Assembly (NCBI GenBank): GCA_035283685.1 | Contig: DATETJ010000003.1 | Span: 64,842 to 128,841 of the forward strand | Origin: Candidatus Bathyarchaeia archaeon | Lineage (GTDB): Archaea; Thermoproteota; Bathyarchaeia; Bathyarchaeales; Bathyarchaeaceae | Length of the DNA stretch: 64,000 bases | Direction: 5' to 3' | Part shown: in pieces, positions 32,714 through 42,025 of the stretch | Numbering within the stretch: position 1 is the first letter of the stretch | How the letters are laid out: every line of letters starts with the position of its first letter | Program-made: the position numbers and the translations under genes | Notes under the pieces: generated by a model | Seen by the model: the letters and a program-made list of their open reading frames with translations, nothing else | Told to the model about the DNA's origin: nothing | Databases searched by the model: none

Positions 32714-33202
32714 ATGGACAGGCTGTTTGGAGAAGCGAAAACCGTTATTAAATCAATAGTCGGCGACGCGAGATTAGTATCTTACGGGCTGCTTCTCTTG
32801 GCCATGCATGCCTTAGGTATAGTGCTACTCTATGATGCTCTACCCGAATTTGACATTGTAGCCCACTTCTGGTTTGGTTTCGTTCTGTCAGAATACTCGG
32901 GCAAAGCGGCTAGGGCAGTGAACTTGCAATCACGACTCGCCGCAAGAATACAAAGACGCGGCTGGGCAAGCTTTGGTTTCTACAGAGCGGACTTGCTTTT
33001 GAGACTTGTTGGGTTTCTATTGATTGGAGGCTTGTTCTGGGAATGGGCTGAATTGACTTTCAGTCGTTACTTTCGCATTCGCCCAGATTCGTTTTTCGCT
33101 TTTCCAATCACCTTGCACAACATTGACGGCACAATAGATGTCTCGGTTGGAATACTAGGTGCTATCCTAGCTTTTCTGTTAACTAAGAGGAGATCCGTCT
33201 AA
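32714..33202 (+). CDS. Polytopic membrane protein (YjdF/DUF2238-like)
   Basis: 162 aa from ATG 32714. About four membrane helices: LVSYGLLLLAMHALGIVLLY, FDIVAHFWFGFVLSEY, LVGFLLIGGLFWEWAEL, and VSVGILGAILAFLL. The spaced polar residues D..AH, FWEWAEL and DGTIDV inside or next to helices recall the YjdF/DUF2238 family. Function unknown. Confidence 0.65.
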   Translation: MDRLFGEAKTVIKSIVGDARLVSYGLLLLAMHALGIVLLYDALPEFDIVAHFWFGFVLSEYSGKAARAVNLQSRLAARIQRRGWASFGFYRADLLLRLVGFLLIGGLFWEWAELTFSRYFRIRPDSFFAFPITLHNIDGTIDVSVGILGAILAFLLTKRRSV

Positions 33203-33223
33203 GAGAAAGCCTTGGTTATTCGT

Positions 33224-33604
33224 CTATTCTTGCCCTTGCTCGTGTTCGGGTTCTGGCTTCTGTCTGAAGGAAGGCAGGGCTGTGGCTACGGCGAGGATTC
33301 CTATTACTACGAGGATTAGGGCTATGGTAATTAGTATGTCTGTTCCTCTGATGTTTAGCTCCCAGGCGCCGCCTAGCGCCGTGAGAACCACGCCCATAAC
33401 CAAGGTGCTGTAGGCTCCGCGACCGTACTTCTCTGGGTTCTTAACTCTGATTCCCGCCAGGATCATGGTCCAAACGCCGTATGAGGCGATGATTAAGGCG
33501 AAGACTTCGATGAATTGTATTAGTTGAGCTGCATAGATAATCATCATTGCGGCTGCGATCACCAGAAACGCGCCTAACGACAGTAATCCAAATTCTTTAG
33601 CCAT
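33224..33604 (-). CDS. Four-helix membrane protein
   Basis: 126 aa with four hydrophobic helices (LLSLGAFLVIAAAMMIIY, FIEVFALIIASYGVWTMIL, TLVMGVVLTALGGAW, ILITIALILVVIGILAVATAL) and a charged C-terminal tail (PEPEHEQGQE). Last gene of a four-gene minus-strand cluster with the SPFH-zinc ribbon protein, 13 nt away; likely the membrane partner. Confidence 0.7.
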   Translation of the reverse strand: MAKEFGLLSLGAFLVIAAAMMIIYAAQLIQFIEVFALIIASYGVWTMILAGIRVKNPEKYGRGAYSTLVMGVVLTALGGAWELNIRGTDILITIALILVVIGILAVATALPSFRQKPEPEHEQGQE

Positions 33605-33617
33605 GACTCAATCACCG

Positions 33618-34583
33618 TTAACTTTTCATCTTGTTGCCGCATTCTGGGCAGAACTTTGCAGTGTTCAGCACTGGGTGTCCGCAATTCGGGCATTTGGTTG
33701 TGCCTGTTGGCGCTGAAAGGGTTGTTCCACAGTCTGGGCAGAATTTTGATATTGCTGGTATTCTTGCGCTACAGTTTGGGCATATGACTAGCGCTGCGGC
33801 AGGTGTGGGCGCTGGACCTGCCGGTGTCATTATTTGGGGAATCAGAACCATACCCGTTCCTAATCCGGCGCCAGATGATTTGCCCAGCTCTTTGGCGGCT
33901 TCTTTAACGGTTTCCATGCGCAAGACTTCTTCAGGGGCGCGAGTCTGCTTTAACCAGAACAAGCGGTCTCGGTATTCTGGGGTTGTGTCTACTCCTTCGA
34001 AGCGCAAGTCGGTTACGTCAAGTCCGATTCGCTTGAAAGCGTCTAGAATGGCGTTTTTTGTCGATATACTTGTTTCATCTAGTTTTGTGAACACCGTGAG
34101 CAAGTCGTAGCGAGAAAGCTCGTCGATGATTCTCTCGTTTAAGTAGCCTCGGAGGTAGTTGTTCACGTCTTCGGTTGAGTAGGCGCTTTGTCCGCCAACG
34201 ACTTCAGTGACGAACAGTTGTGGGCTTTCAACCTTGAACCAGAAAGTTCCATGCACTTGCAGTGGCGCTAATTCTGTGGTTTGGGCTCTTGCTCCAAATT
34301 TACCAGCGAAGACTCTTGTTGAGATGAATATGACGCTTGCTTTGAAGGGCTTCTCTCCATAACCTGCGAGGCGGGACAGTAGACCTGTTAAGAGTGTCAA
34401 GTTCAATGTTGTCAATGTGTGTCTGCCTGGTCCAAACACATCGTAGGCTTTTCCGTCTCTGAAGAAAACGGCAGCTTCAAACTCTTTGACGATTAACTGG
34501 GCGCCCCATGTGATTTCGTCTTCTGGGTGCTTGAACACTATTTCTTCCGGTCCCGGGTTCTTCCATTCCAAGACTTGTGGCAT
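33618..34583 (-). CDS. SPFH-domain protein with two C-terminal zinc ribbons
   Basis: 321 aa. The N-terminal 210 residues form an SPFH/band-7 domain of the YdjI (virion-core-like) type: VLEWKNPGPEEIVFKHPEDEI, GAQLIVKEFEAAVFFRDGKAYDVFGPGRHTL, then GLDVTDLRFEGVD and KQTRAPEEVLRME. It has no membrane anchor of its own. After a Gly/Pro/Ala linker come two zinc ribbons, CPNC..FCPDCG and CPNC..FCPECG. Such proteins form membrane-associated oligomers. Sits between the coiled-coil and four-helix genes. Confidence 0.85.
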   Translation of the reverse strand: MPQVLEWKNPGPEEIVFKHPEDEITWGAQLIVKEFEAAVFFRDGKAYDVFGPGRHTLTTLNLTLLTGLLSRLAGYGEKPFKASVIFISTRVFAGKFGARAQTTELAPLQVHGTFWFKVESPQLFVTEVVGGQSAYSTEDVNNYLRGYLNERIIDELSRYDLLTVFTKLDETSISTKNAILDAFKRIGLDVTDLRFEGVDTTPEYRDRLFWLKQTRAPEEVLRMETVKEAAKELGKSSGAGLGTGMVLIPQIMTPAGPAPTPAAALVICPNCSARIPAISKFCPDCGTTLSAPTGTTKCPNCGHPVLNTAKFCPECGNKMKS

Positions 34584-34585
34584 CT

Positions 34586-35122
34586 TTACTTCACTCCTTT
34601 GACAATTCCGTCTCTTCCATCAAACGTTTCTTCCAGTTCTTCCAACATGCCTTCCAGGTTGTCCAAGTACCCTCGTGTTTTCTCAAGTTTCTGTTTTGTC
34701 ACTTCTTTCTTGAAGGTGTCTGCTTCCGCAACGATTTTCTCTGCCTTGTCGAGTAAGCCGTTGTCAAACTCAATCATCTTGTCCAGTTTGCCTTCCTCAA
34801 CTTTAACGATGTTGAAGAACCCTGCGTAACCGTAAGAAGCATGATTGATCTTCTGTGCGACTCGGTCGAATCGCATTATGAAACGGTCCATGTCAGTTAG
34901 AACTTCGTGCATCTTGCTGTCCGACAGCTTCTGGAAGACTTCTTTCAGATCCTTTCGGGCAGTGGTTAATCTTTGATAAATGTGATTGCGAACGAGTTTG
35001 TCGCTTTCGCGCCTAAGCTCCTTTTCTTTGTAGCCTCTGAACCCTGGGAGTGCAGCAATAATTCGCTCGGATAAGCGCATTTCCTTCTTTGTCTTCTCGT
35101 ACATTCCTTTTTTCTCGCTCAA
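34586..35122 (-). CDS. Coiled-coil protein of SPFH cluster
   Basis: 178 aa, nearly all charged helix, with long heptad stretches (VKVEEGKLDKMIEFDNGLLDKAEKIVAEADTFKKEV and a final LEGMLEELEETFD). No signal peptide. Two nt upstream of the SPFH gene, so certainly the same transcript. Similar coiled-coil partners accompany bacterial YdjI-type SPFH genes. Confidence 0.75.
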   Translation of the reverse strand: MSEKKGMYEKTKKEMRLSERIIAALPGFRGYKEKELRRESDKLVRNHIYQRLTTARKDLKEVFQKLSDSKMHEVLTDMDRFIMRFDRVAQKINHASYGYAGFFNIVKVEEGKLDKMIEFDNGLLDKAEKIVAEADTFKKEVTKQKLEKTRGYLDNLEGMLEELEETFDGRDGIVKGVK

Positions 35123-35175
35123 ATTGTTTGTCTCCTTCTTTGTTTTATGAGTTTAGATGATGCTTTTAAGAGTTT

Positions 35176-35928
35176 TTAAATCAGTCCAAACTTGGCTGCG
35201 GGTATGTCGCCTTTGATAACTGTGCCTGTTGCGCCGTCTAGCCAGATGTGGTATCGTTCGCCCTTGTACTCGTAGACTATGGACCATAAAGGCGCGTGAA
35301 GGTAAACTGGCTTTTCAACCTCGAAGTCGGTTTTCATTTCAATTATCTTGTCTACGTCTTGCTGAATCAGGAATCGATGTGCCTCCTCGATCTGCTGCTG
35401 CGCTGTCTTCGCAGCGTCATTTTGCTCAATCTCGCTGTTGAGCACTTTGGCGCCGTTTTCGATCTTTTTGAAGTCGTATGGAATTTTGCCTTCTAGGGGG
35501 ACATCGTATTCTCGAGCGGGAAAATCAGTGGCCTTGCGGGCAATAACCAGCCAGTTGTATTTCTTTTCGATTTTTCCCTCTTTGATCACGGGAGGTGTGA
35601 GTCTCTCAAACACTCCTTTGTAGTTAGTCGTGGCTGTAATTGGAATAAGCCAGAATGGGAGATAAACTAGGTTTTTCTCCTGAATTCTGGACGCTTTTGC
35701 CATGTCGCCTGGTTTAAGGAAGCCGCCTTTCATCCAGTTGCGCGCCAGTTCATCGGCTTGCTCAGGTTTGTATTCGTTCAGGATCAGGGAATGCTCGAAA
35801 ACAAACGCTTGCCCAGTTTCAATCACTTGGGTGAAGCCACAGTAGCGGCATGTGGCAACTATTTCCCCTGGATTGAACTTGATAGGTGCGCCACAGGTAG
35901 AGCAGCGGATTTCTTGGATTATGCTCAT
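35176..35928 (-). CDS. Zinc-ribbon protein of SPFH cluster
   Basis: 250 aa. N-terminal zinc ribbon CSTCGAPIKFNPGEIVATCRYCG, then about 200 residues of strand-rich sequence containing YLPFWLIPITATTNY, LVIARKATDFPAREYDVPLEG and a C-terminal PLWSIVYEYKGERYHIWLDGATGTVIKGD, which looks like a PepSY-like or TFIIB-ribbon-associated beta domain. First gene of the SPFH cluster. Probably a cytoplasmic adaptor. Confidence 0.75.
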   Translation of the reverse strand: MSIIQEIRCSTCGAPIKFNPGEIVATCRYCGFTQVIETGQAFVFEHSLILNEYKPEQADELARNWMKGGFLKPGDMAKASRIQEKNLVYLPFWLIPITATTNYKGVFERLTPPVIKEGKIEKKYNWLVIARKATDFPAREYDVPLEGKIPYDFKKIENGAKVLNSEIEQNDAAKTAQQQIEEAHRFLIQQDVDKIIEMKTDFEVEKPVYLHAPLWSIVYEYKGERYHIWLDGATGTVIKGDIPAAKFGLI

Positions 35929-36098
35929 GAGTTTGTCACCAAATCACACTTAGATTGAACCCAAAGTAAGACTTGAGTCTTTCTGGGACGTGGTCAAGAA
36001 GCTTTTGTGATTAAGGTTAAATATCTATGGTTCGCAATATGGTGTGAAAACCAGGGATGGAGAGAGCAAATCAGCGCATTTATCTATCGGTGACTTGA

Positions 36099-36800
36099 GT
36101 GATTCCGCTCCGAGACGAAAATAGGTCTTTGACGACTCCGCACATTACGCGGATGCTCATAATCGCCAACGTAATAGTTTTCTTCATCACGTTCCTTCCA
36201 GATTTTAGATATCCGTTTTGGCTTAATACCCTGCTTGGAAGCCTAGACTCGCCCTCGATCACGATCGTCAGCAGAAGTTTCGGGTTAATCCCTAACGAAG
36301 TTCTGCATGGAACTCGTCTCTACACTATCTTTACTTCCATGTTCTTGCATGCTGACCTGATCCATTTAGGTGGCAACATGCTGTTCCTGTATATCTTTGG
36401 CGATAATGTGGAAGACACGTTTGGGCATGCACGTTACTTCGTGTTTTACTTTGTATCTGGTATTGCTGCTACCTTTGCCCATATTCTAGCAGTCTTCAAC
36501 ACTATTGGTCAGAGTTTTCCAACTATCGGCGCATCTGGGGCGATTTCGGGAGTGTTGGGAGCTTACCTTGTCCTTTATCCTCGGGCGAAAATTCTGTCTC
36601 TCGTTTTCTTTTTCTGGATTACCATTGTGGCTATCCCCGCTGTTATTTTCCTTGGTTTATGGTTTGCCTATCAATTCCTATATGGCACTTTGTCAGGTGT
36701 AGGCGGCGGAGTGGCATACTGGGCGCATATAGGCGGCTTTGTGGCGGGGGTCTTGTTCGGAGTGGCTTGGAGAGGCGGGAGACGCAAACTTGATTCTTAG
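36099..36800 (+). CDS. Rhomboid intramembrane serine protease
   Basis: 233 aa, GTG start. Six to seven membrane helices with rhomboid landmarks: L1-loop region FTSMFLHADLIHLGGNMLFLYIFGDNVED (HxxxN), catalytic Ser in GASGAISGVLGAY, and catalytic His in YWAHIGGFVAGVLFG. Cleaves membrane proteins within the bilayer. The last 11 nt overlap the next gene. Confidence 0.92.
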   Translation: MIPLRDENRSLTTPHITRMLIIANVIVFFITFLPDFRYPFWLNTLLGSLDSPSITIVSRSFGLIPNEVLHGTRLYTIFTSMFLHADLIHLGGNMLFLYIFGDNVEDTFGHARYFVFYFVSGIAATFAHILAVFNTIGQSFPTIGASGAISGVLGAYLVLYPRAKILSLVFFFWITIVAIPAVIFLGLWFAYQFLYGTLSGVGGGVAYWAHIGGFVAGVLFGVAWRGGRRKLDS

Positions 36801-37407
36801 CGACATAATCAACGGCATCTTCCTAGTCGCCTACAATGTCTTCATAATATTGTTTGTCTCACGTAAAATTGGAGAAAAATACGGCACTTACATGGCGCGC
36901 AAAAGCATCCACATTCTCTCAGCCGGAGTTAGCGTTTTGCTGGCACGTTTAGTCTTCAGCGATTGGCTTGTTCCAGCCCTGTTGGGTTCTTTGATGGTTG
37001 CATTCACAGTTTTTGGGCATTTTAGGAAACCTTTCGGTTGGTTCCAGATCAAGAGGAATTACGCCGATGTTTACTTCACTGTAGCATGCACTATTCTGCT
37101 AGTTGTGTTCTGGAACTACAACGCCTGGATAGGTGTACTGGCTGCACTCTTTCTCGCTTGGGGCGATGGACTGACAGGCATTGTGCGCAAAATCGTCTAT
37201 GGCACAAGAAACAAAGGAATATGGGGGAACATTGCCATGTTCGTTGTGTGCATGGTTCTAGCCTACTTCATGAACGGTCGCGTAGGCTATGTAGCCTTCA
37301 TCGGCGCAGCCTTCGCCAGCATCATTGAGAAATTTGAGCGCATTGACGACAATATTTCTATACCTTTTGGCTCGGCAGTCATAATGGCGCTATTGCCTCC
37401 GCTGTAA
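36790..37407 (+). CDS. Dolichol/phytol kinase-type CTP-dependent membrane enzyme
   Basis: 205 aa from TTG 36790; the frame opens earlier (36739) but inside rhomboid. Multiple membrane helices with the CDP-alcohol/dolichol-kinase-like signature RKSIHILSAG near the N-terminus and WGDGLTGIVRKIVYG in the middle, as in SEC59/VTE5-type lipid alcohol kinases and phosphatidate cytidylyltransferases. Likely role in isoprenoid alcohol or archaeal lipid precursor metabolism. Confidence 0.78.
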   Translation: MILSDIINGIFLVAYNVFIILFVSRKIGEKYGTYMARKSIHILSAGVSVLLARLVFSDWLVPALLGSLMVAFTVFGHFRKPFGWFQIKRNYADVYFTVACTILLVVFWNYNAWIGVLAALFLAWGDGLTGIVRKIVYGTRNKGIWGNIAMFVVCMVLAYFMNGRVGYVAFIGAAFASIIEKFERIDDNISIPFGSAVIMALLPPL

Positions 37408-37462
37408 CCCACAGTAAGACTTAACTCTCCGTTTATTTTTCTCAAGAGAACATCTAAAGTGG

Positions 37463-38509
37463 ATGAATTTGGCGTCCCTAGCTCAGCTAAAACTGGCAAT
37501 GATCCTTCCCAACCTCTTGCTGGGCATCGTATTTGCCGCGTTTTTAGCTGCAATAATGTTCATTGTTCAACTCAGTCTAGTCTGGGCTTTCCTTCTAGCA
37601 GGCATTTTCATACTGATTCAATACTTGATCGGACCAGCAATTGTGAGAGCATCAACAAGACTTCGTTATCTGCGATCGGGTGAAAACCCGTGGCTAGAGT
37701 CCACGGTGAGCGAGTTGGCTCGGAAAAGCGGTGTTTCATCTCCACGTCTGGCCATCGTTCCCAGTTCGACACCGAACGCGTTTGTCTTCGGGAGAACGAG
37801 CGGAGACGCAACTCTAGCATTGCATGAGGGCTTGCTCACTCAGCTGAATAAAGAGGAGGTCAGAGGCGTCATCGGTCATGAACTCGGCCACATCAAGCAC
37901 AGAGATTTCTTGATTATGACTGCGTTGTCTTCTCTACCACTCTTAGCTTACCTGATATTCAGAATATCTTTCGAGGCAGCTTGGGCGACTGGAAGAACAA
38001 CGCGCAAGAAAGAAGGCGGTGGATTTGCTGCGGCTTTGTTCGTTGTAAGCGCTCTTTCCTACATTGTGTACATAATTGCCCTTTTGTGCGTCATGCGGCT
38101 CAGTCGACTTCGTGAACATTACGCAGACGCGTATTCGGCTTACGTAACTGGTTCTCCTCGAAGTCTTGGGAGTGCATTAGCGAAAATAACTTATGGATTA
38201 TCGTTGGCGCCTCATCCAGAAAGAGATGGAGCTAGAACCCTCTACATCGGAGATCCTGCACTTGCAAAGCTTGAAATTCAAAGTGTAATCAGCAAGAAGG
38301 ATGAATATGACCTAGATAGAGACGGTGTCCTTGACCAGCGGGAACTTGAACTGGCTATGGAAAAGGAAGCGAGATCTCGATGGTTAACCGTGAATAGGCT
38401 GTTTCACACTCATCCTGCCACGTTCCAACGCATTCTCTTGCTGCGTGAAATAGAAAGCGAAATGTCAACAGGCAAATACTCTAACGACCGAGTGTACGCG
38501 CACGTTTAG
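37463..38509 (+). CDS. htpX: HtpX-type M48 membrane metalloprotease with EF-hand-like loop
   Basis: 348 aa. Two N-terminal membrane helices, SGVSSPRLAIVPSSTPNAFVFGR, the zinc motif GHELGHIKHRD (about 137), two further helices, and a third zinc ligand region RLREHYADAYSAY. Near the C-terminus, about residues 281-296, EYDLDRDGVLDQRELELAM matches a calcium EF-hand loop (D.D.DG.LD..E), inserted before the family's usual THP motif (FHTHPATFQRI). HtpX degrades damaged membrane proteins; the loop suggests calcium control (inference). Confidence 0.88.
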   Translation: MNLASLAQLKLAMILPNLLLGIVFAAFLAAIMFIVQLSLVWAFLLAGIFILIQYLIGPAIVRASTRLRYLRSGENPWLESTVSELARKSGVSSPRLAIVPSSTPNAFVFGRTSGDATLALHEGLLTQLNKEEVRGVIGHELGHIKHRDFLIMTALSSLPLLAYLIFRISFEAAWATGRTTRKKEGGGFAAALFVVSALSYIVYIIALLCVMRLSRLREHYADAYSAYVTGSPRSLGSALAKITYGLSLAPHPERDGARTLYIGDPALAKLEIQSVISKKDEYDLDRDGVLDQRELELAMEKEARSRWLTVNRLFHTHPATFQRILLLREIESEMSTGKYSNDRVYAHV

Positions 38510-38684
38510 GCTCTCTTGCAGAGATTACATCAAGGATGATGGAGATAGACCGAAAAATCGACGAAATCAAGAAAACGTTCAAGGAATATTAGGAAGCCGT
38601 ATAAATGCCAGCTTCATGGTCACTTTTTATCAGATTTCTTAACTTCAGTGTCCAGCTAATGTTTGCATGAAGGTGAAAACGAAT

Positions 38685-38831
38685 ATGAACGCCATTGACA
38701 CGCATGTCTATCTCAGTTACAAGTTGAGATTACAAAGTGTGTTCTCGACTTATGCGTCGTCCATTAAAAGCATCATCGATAAGGAATTACGAAAAGCGAG
38801 GAAGCAAAATGACCGAAGCAGTAAAGACTGA
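38685..38831 (+). CDS. Small basic protein upstream of ABC exporter
   Basis: 48 aa. ATG at 38685 follows AGGTGA by 8 nt, and the product (MNAIDTHVYLSYKLRLQSVF...IIDKELRKARKQ) is helical and basic, compatible with a small DNA-binding or leader protein. Its 3' end overlaps the ATPase start by 23 nt. The rest of the 300-bp gap after htpX holds a TATA-like GTATAAATG near 38596 and nothing else I can name. Confidence 0.4.
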   Translation: MNAIDTHVYLSYKLRLQSVFSTYASSIKSIIDKELRKARKQNDRSSKD

Positions 38832-39726
38832 AGGAATCGTAAAAATTTATTCTGGCAAAGAAACCGTCGACGCCTTGAAAGGAGTCAACATATCAATCGG
38901 CAAAGGCGAACTCTTCACCCTGCTAGGCCCAAATGGCGCTGGAAAAACCACGTTCCTTCGGATTATTGCCACGCAACTCATGCCCACGAAAGGAGACGCC
39001 TTCGTTCTCGGATACAACGTCCTAGTTGAGCCAAAGGAAGTGCGCAAACACATTGCTGTTGTACCACAGGATGTAGCAGCCTATAGCAGCTACACTCCTT
39101 GGGACTATGCCTACAATTTTGCCAAGCTGAGAGGCATGGCAGGATCAGAAGCTAAGAAGGCAGCAGATAGAGCATTGAAAGCAGTGGATATTCAACAACT
39201 TAAGAAACGAACGTGTGCGACTTTGTCAGGAGGCGAAAGACGTCGAGCTTTGATCGCTGCTTGTCTAGCTTCAGAGGCGGATGTGCTCATGCTCGATGAA
39301 CCTACAAGCGGCCTAGACGCCGTTGCTCGAAGAGGCGTCTGGTCAGCATTACGAGACATGGTCAAAGAGGGCAAAACCATAATCTTAACGACGCACATGA
39401 TGGAAGAAGCCGAAATGGTGTCGGACAGGCTTGTGATAATCAACAAAGGAGTGGTAATATCAGAGGGCAGCCCACGCGAGATTAAAGGGTTAGCCAAGGA
39501 AAAATACCGAGTCATAGTTGAGGGTAAATTTGACAGACTCGACTCCTATGGAGAAGTGGCCAAGCTGGGCGACAGAAACATCGTATATGTGAAGGATCAA
39601 GACGACGCATTGGAACTCTTGAAGCTTACACTCAAGAAGGGTTTACGAGCTGAAGCGTCGCCGGTCACGCTTGAAGATGTTTTCGTCAAGCTTGTGGGAG
39701 GAGTGAACAATGAACAAGTTCATTAA
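38809..39726 (+). CDS. ABC transporter ATP-binding protein
   Basis: 305 aa from ATG 38809, with AGGAAG 6 nt upstream; the longer frame to 38737 has no support. Walker A GPNGAGKTT, Q-loop VPQDVAAYSS, signature LSGGERRR, Walker B VLMLDEPTSGLD and switch His TTHMMEEAE. Typical DrrA/CcmA-type ATPase of ABC-2 exporters. Overlaps the permease gene by 17 nt. Confidence 0.93.
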   Translation: MTEAVKTEGIVKIYSGKETVDALKGVNISIGKGELFTLLGPNGAGKTTFLRIIATQLMPTKGDAFVLGYNVLVEPKEVRKHIAVVPQDVAAYSSYTPWDYAYNFAKLRGMAGSEAKKAADRALKAVDIQQLKKRTCATLSGGERRRALIAACLASEADVLMLDEPTSGLDAVARRGVWSALRDMVKEGKTIILTTHMMEEAEMVSDRLVIINKGVVISEGSPREIKGLAKEKYRVIVEGKFDRLDSYGEVAKLGDRNIVYVKDQDDALELLKLTLKKGLRAEASPVTLEDVFVKLVGGVNNEQVH

Positions 39727-40453
39727 AGATTCGTTGATAATCGCATGGATGAAATCCTTCCCTGATCTGAGGAGAAACCCGCTGATGATGGTAACGGTTG
39801 CCTTCATCAGCGCCATCCCATTGTTCTTCATGCTCATTTACGCTGGCGAAGGAATGATCGTCCACGGCTTGGTCGGCGCAATGGTTTCTACGATAGGGTT
39901 CATAGGAGTGGCGTCAGCCATTGGCGAAATATCGTGGGATAAATACATCAAACTTAGAGAAATGATGGTGGCGATGCCTGTCAGTTCGCTTTCCTACGCT
40001 ATGGGCATAGCGTTGGCTCCGCTAATTCTTTCAATTCCAGCTCTGGCTTTCTTCGGAGCAGTGGCCACGTTGTGGGGTATCTTCACGCCCACCTCAGCAT
40101 TGTGGACCGTTGCAGCGCTTCTCGTCTGCTGGGCTTCCACTAGCGCGGCCAGCTTCCTCATATCCACATACCTCATTAAAGCGAGTCCTTGGCTGCTCAA
40201 CCAAATATCCAACATTCTGGGAATCGGATTGATTTTCGTGCCGCCAGTTTACTATCCAGAAACAATGTTAGGCAGTTTTAGCTGGATATCAGCGGTGTTT
40301 CCAACGTCGAACGCAGCTGGGTTGATCAGGGTCTATCTTGGTTTGTCCGAGATGCCGCCGACAATGATCATTATTCGATGGTTAATTCTACTTTCGACAA
40401 CGATCGTTTTCATTGTACTGACTTCCCTGAAAGCCAGATGGAGAGAAACCTAG
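39710..40453 (+). CDS. ABC-2 type permease
   Basis: 247 aa with about six membrane helices (MMVTVAFISAIPLFFMLIY through WLILLSTTIVFIVLTSL), typical ABC-2 membrane subunit pairing with the ATPase just upstream. Exported substrate unknown. Confidence 0.88.
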   Translation: MNKFIKDSLIIAWMKSFPDLRRNPLMMVTVAFISAIPLFFMLIYAGEGMIVHGLVGAMVSTIGFIGVASAIGEISWDKYIKLREMMVAMPVSSLSYAMGIALAPLILSIPALAFFGAVATLWGIFTPTSALWTVAALLVCWASTSAASFLISTYLIKASPWLLNQISNILGIGLIFVPPVYYPETMLGSFSWISAVFPTSNAAGLIRVYLGLSEMPPTMIIIRWLILLSTTIVFIVLTSLKARWRET

Positions 40454-40551
40454 TCGCGAACTAACACTCAAAGACAGCCCATAAACCAAAAACCCGCCAG
40501 AAAAACAAATAGGCAAATTGAAGGAGCGAAGGTGATGTCAGCCGTGGCAGG

Positions 40552-40794
40552 TCACAGATATTCGCGTTTGATGTAGCCAGCCATCAAGTTGAAGGTTATG
40601 ACGCCGTTGACTGAACGCCTGTCGATTCCCGTGGATTGACTAATCTCCGCTATAGTGAGGGGCTCTGAAACATACAAGGCTCTGAAGATTCTCTCGGTGT
40701 AGCCTCGGTACTTTGGAGTCTGCTGTAAGTAAAACTCGTTCTTTGTGACTCTCCTCTCCCCATCATTAGTTAAGGCATATTTAAACCTTAACAT
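40552..40794 (-). CDS. Small winged-helix regulator
   Basis: 80 aa. The middle-to-end region ERIFRALYVSEPLTIAEISQSTGIDRRSVNGVITFNLMAGYIKREYL is a winged helix (helix-turn-helix SQSTGIDRRSVNG). Preceded by basic residues. Convergent with the ABC exporter genes; could regulate them or the MBL gene on the other side. Confidence 0.7.
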   Translation of the reverse strand: MLRFKYALTNDGERRVTKNEFYLQQTPKYRGYTERIFRALYVSEPLTIAEISQSTGIDRRSVNGVITFNLMAGYIKREYL

Positions 40795-40966
40795 GGTGAA
40801 ACCGCCGTCTTAGCCCTCACTAAAGATATACTCAAACATAGGTATTTAAAAATTACCAAGAACATGTATAGAAAAGTGTTCCTTCATCCAGAACCAGATT
40901 TGCCACCAACATGTCGTCAAACCTTATCTTCATTGCACATGAAACAGCAAGCGGCGCGGCTCAGCG

Positions 40967-41965
40967 ATGACTCAAAAGGCTTCTGTAACCAAGAATGGCG
41001 CAGTTCTACTAGGCAAACAGGTTGCATGCGACTCACACGATCCAAACCGCCCAATACGAGCTGTCACACATGCACATTACGACCATCTTGGTGGACTGCA
41101 GCAGAGCCTGAGAAAATGTAAAGCTGTGGTTATGACGCCAGCAACAAGGGATCTGTTAACCGTTCTGCGTGGACGGACCTCTCTGGCTAGAGGAAATATT
41201 TATGCTTTAAACTATGGTGAAACCCTAAAGTATGATGGCGAAAGGGTAACCCTGCATCCTGCCGACCACATCTTGGGTGCTGCACAAGTTCTGGTCGAAG
41301 ACCACGACGGAGCCAGAATAGTTTACTCCGGCGATTTTCGAATGTCACACACGCCCATCTTAAAAACAGACATACTGGTTCTTGAGGCCACGTATGGCAA
41401 CGCTTTTCAGGTACGCCCCTTCAAGAAAATTGTTGAACCCACCCTTATCTCGCTTGTGGAATCAGCGTTGAGAACAGGTCCGCTCTACATTTTTGGCTAT
41501 CATGGAAAACTGCAGGAGGTCATGCAAATACTCCACGAAAACGACATCGAAGCGCCGTTTATACTTCCTGAGAAGGTTTTTCACATAGCCAAGGTTTGTG
41601 AACGCTACGGCATGCATCTGGGCAAAGTTCTGTCAGCAGACGAAGAGGAAGCCAAGGAGATTGCCATGAGAAATGAACCGCATGTCGCCTTCTACCACAT
41701 GAACTCCAAGCGGTATGTGGGCGCTAATGCTTTCCGGATCTGTGTCAGCGGTTGGGAGTTCAGTGGACCGCGTAGACAGGTTGGACCCAACGAGCACATT
41801 GTGGCATTGAGCGACCATGCTGATTTTAAGGAGCTTTTGCAGTACGTTAGCGAAAGCAGGCCCAAACTTGTCATAACTGATAACTATCGCGTGGGCGACG
41901 CTGTAGGTTTGGCACGTGAAATTGAGAAGCGGTTAGGCATACCGGCTAAAGCGTTACCGTCATGA
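40967..41965 (+). CDS. MBL-fold hydrolase, mRNA 3'-end processing-like
   Basis: 332 aa. Metallo-beta-lactamase motifs: THAHYDHLGG (HxHxDH), HILGAAQVL, VYSGDFRMS, and late ALSDHADFKELL. The C-terminal motif and overall plan match the archaeal exonuclease/YSH1-like MBL family; a full beta-CASP domain is shortened (a GPLYIFGYHGKLQEVMQIL segment remains). Probably an RNA or DNA nuclease. TATA-like TATTTAAAAATT lies about 130 bp upstream; no clear ribosome site. Confidence 0.8.
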   Translation: MTQKASVTKNGAVLLGKQVACDSHDPNRPIRAVTHAHYDHLGGLQQSLRKCKAVVMTPATRDLLTVLRGRTSLARGNIYALNYGETLKYDGERVTLHPADHILGAAQVLVEDHDGARIVYSGDFRMSHTPILKTDILVLEATYGNAFQVRPFKKIVEPTLISLVESALRTGPLYIFGYHGKLQEVMQILHENDIEAPFILPEKVFHIAKVCERYGMHLGKVLSADEEEAKEIAMRNEPHVAFYHMNSKRYVGANAFRICVSGWEFSGPRRQVGPNEHIVALSDHADFKELLQYVSESRPKLVITDNYRVGDAVGLAREIEKRLGIPAKALPS

Positions 41966-42025
41966 ATTCTTCTGCGCAGCGAGAAAAGATGTAGCGAATC
42001 AGAGACAGCTCTGAGACGTTAGATC

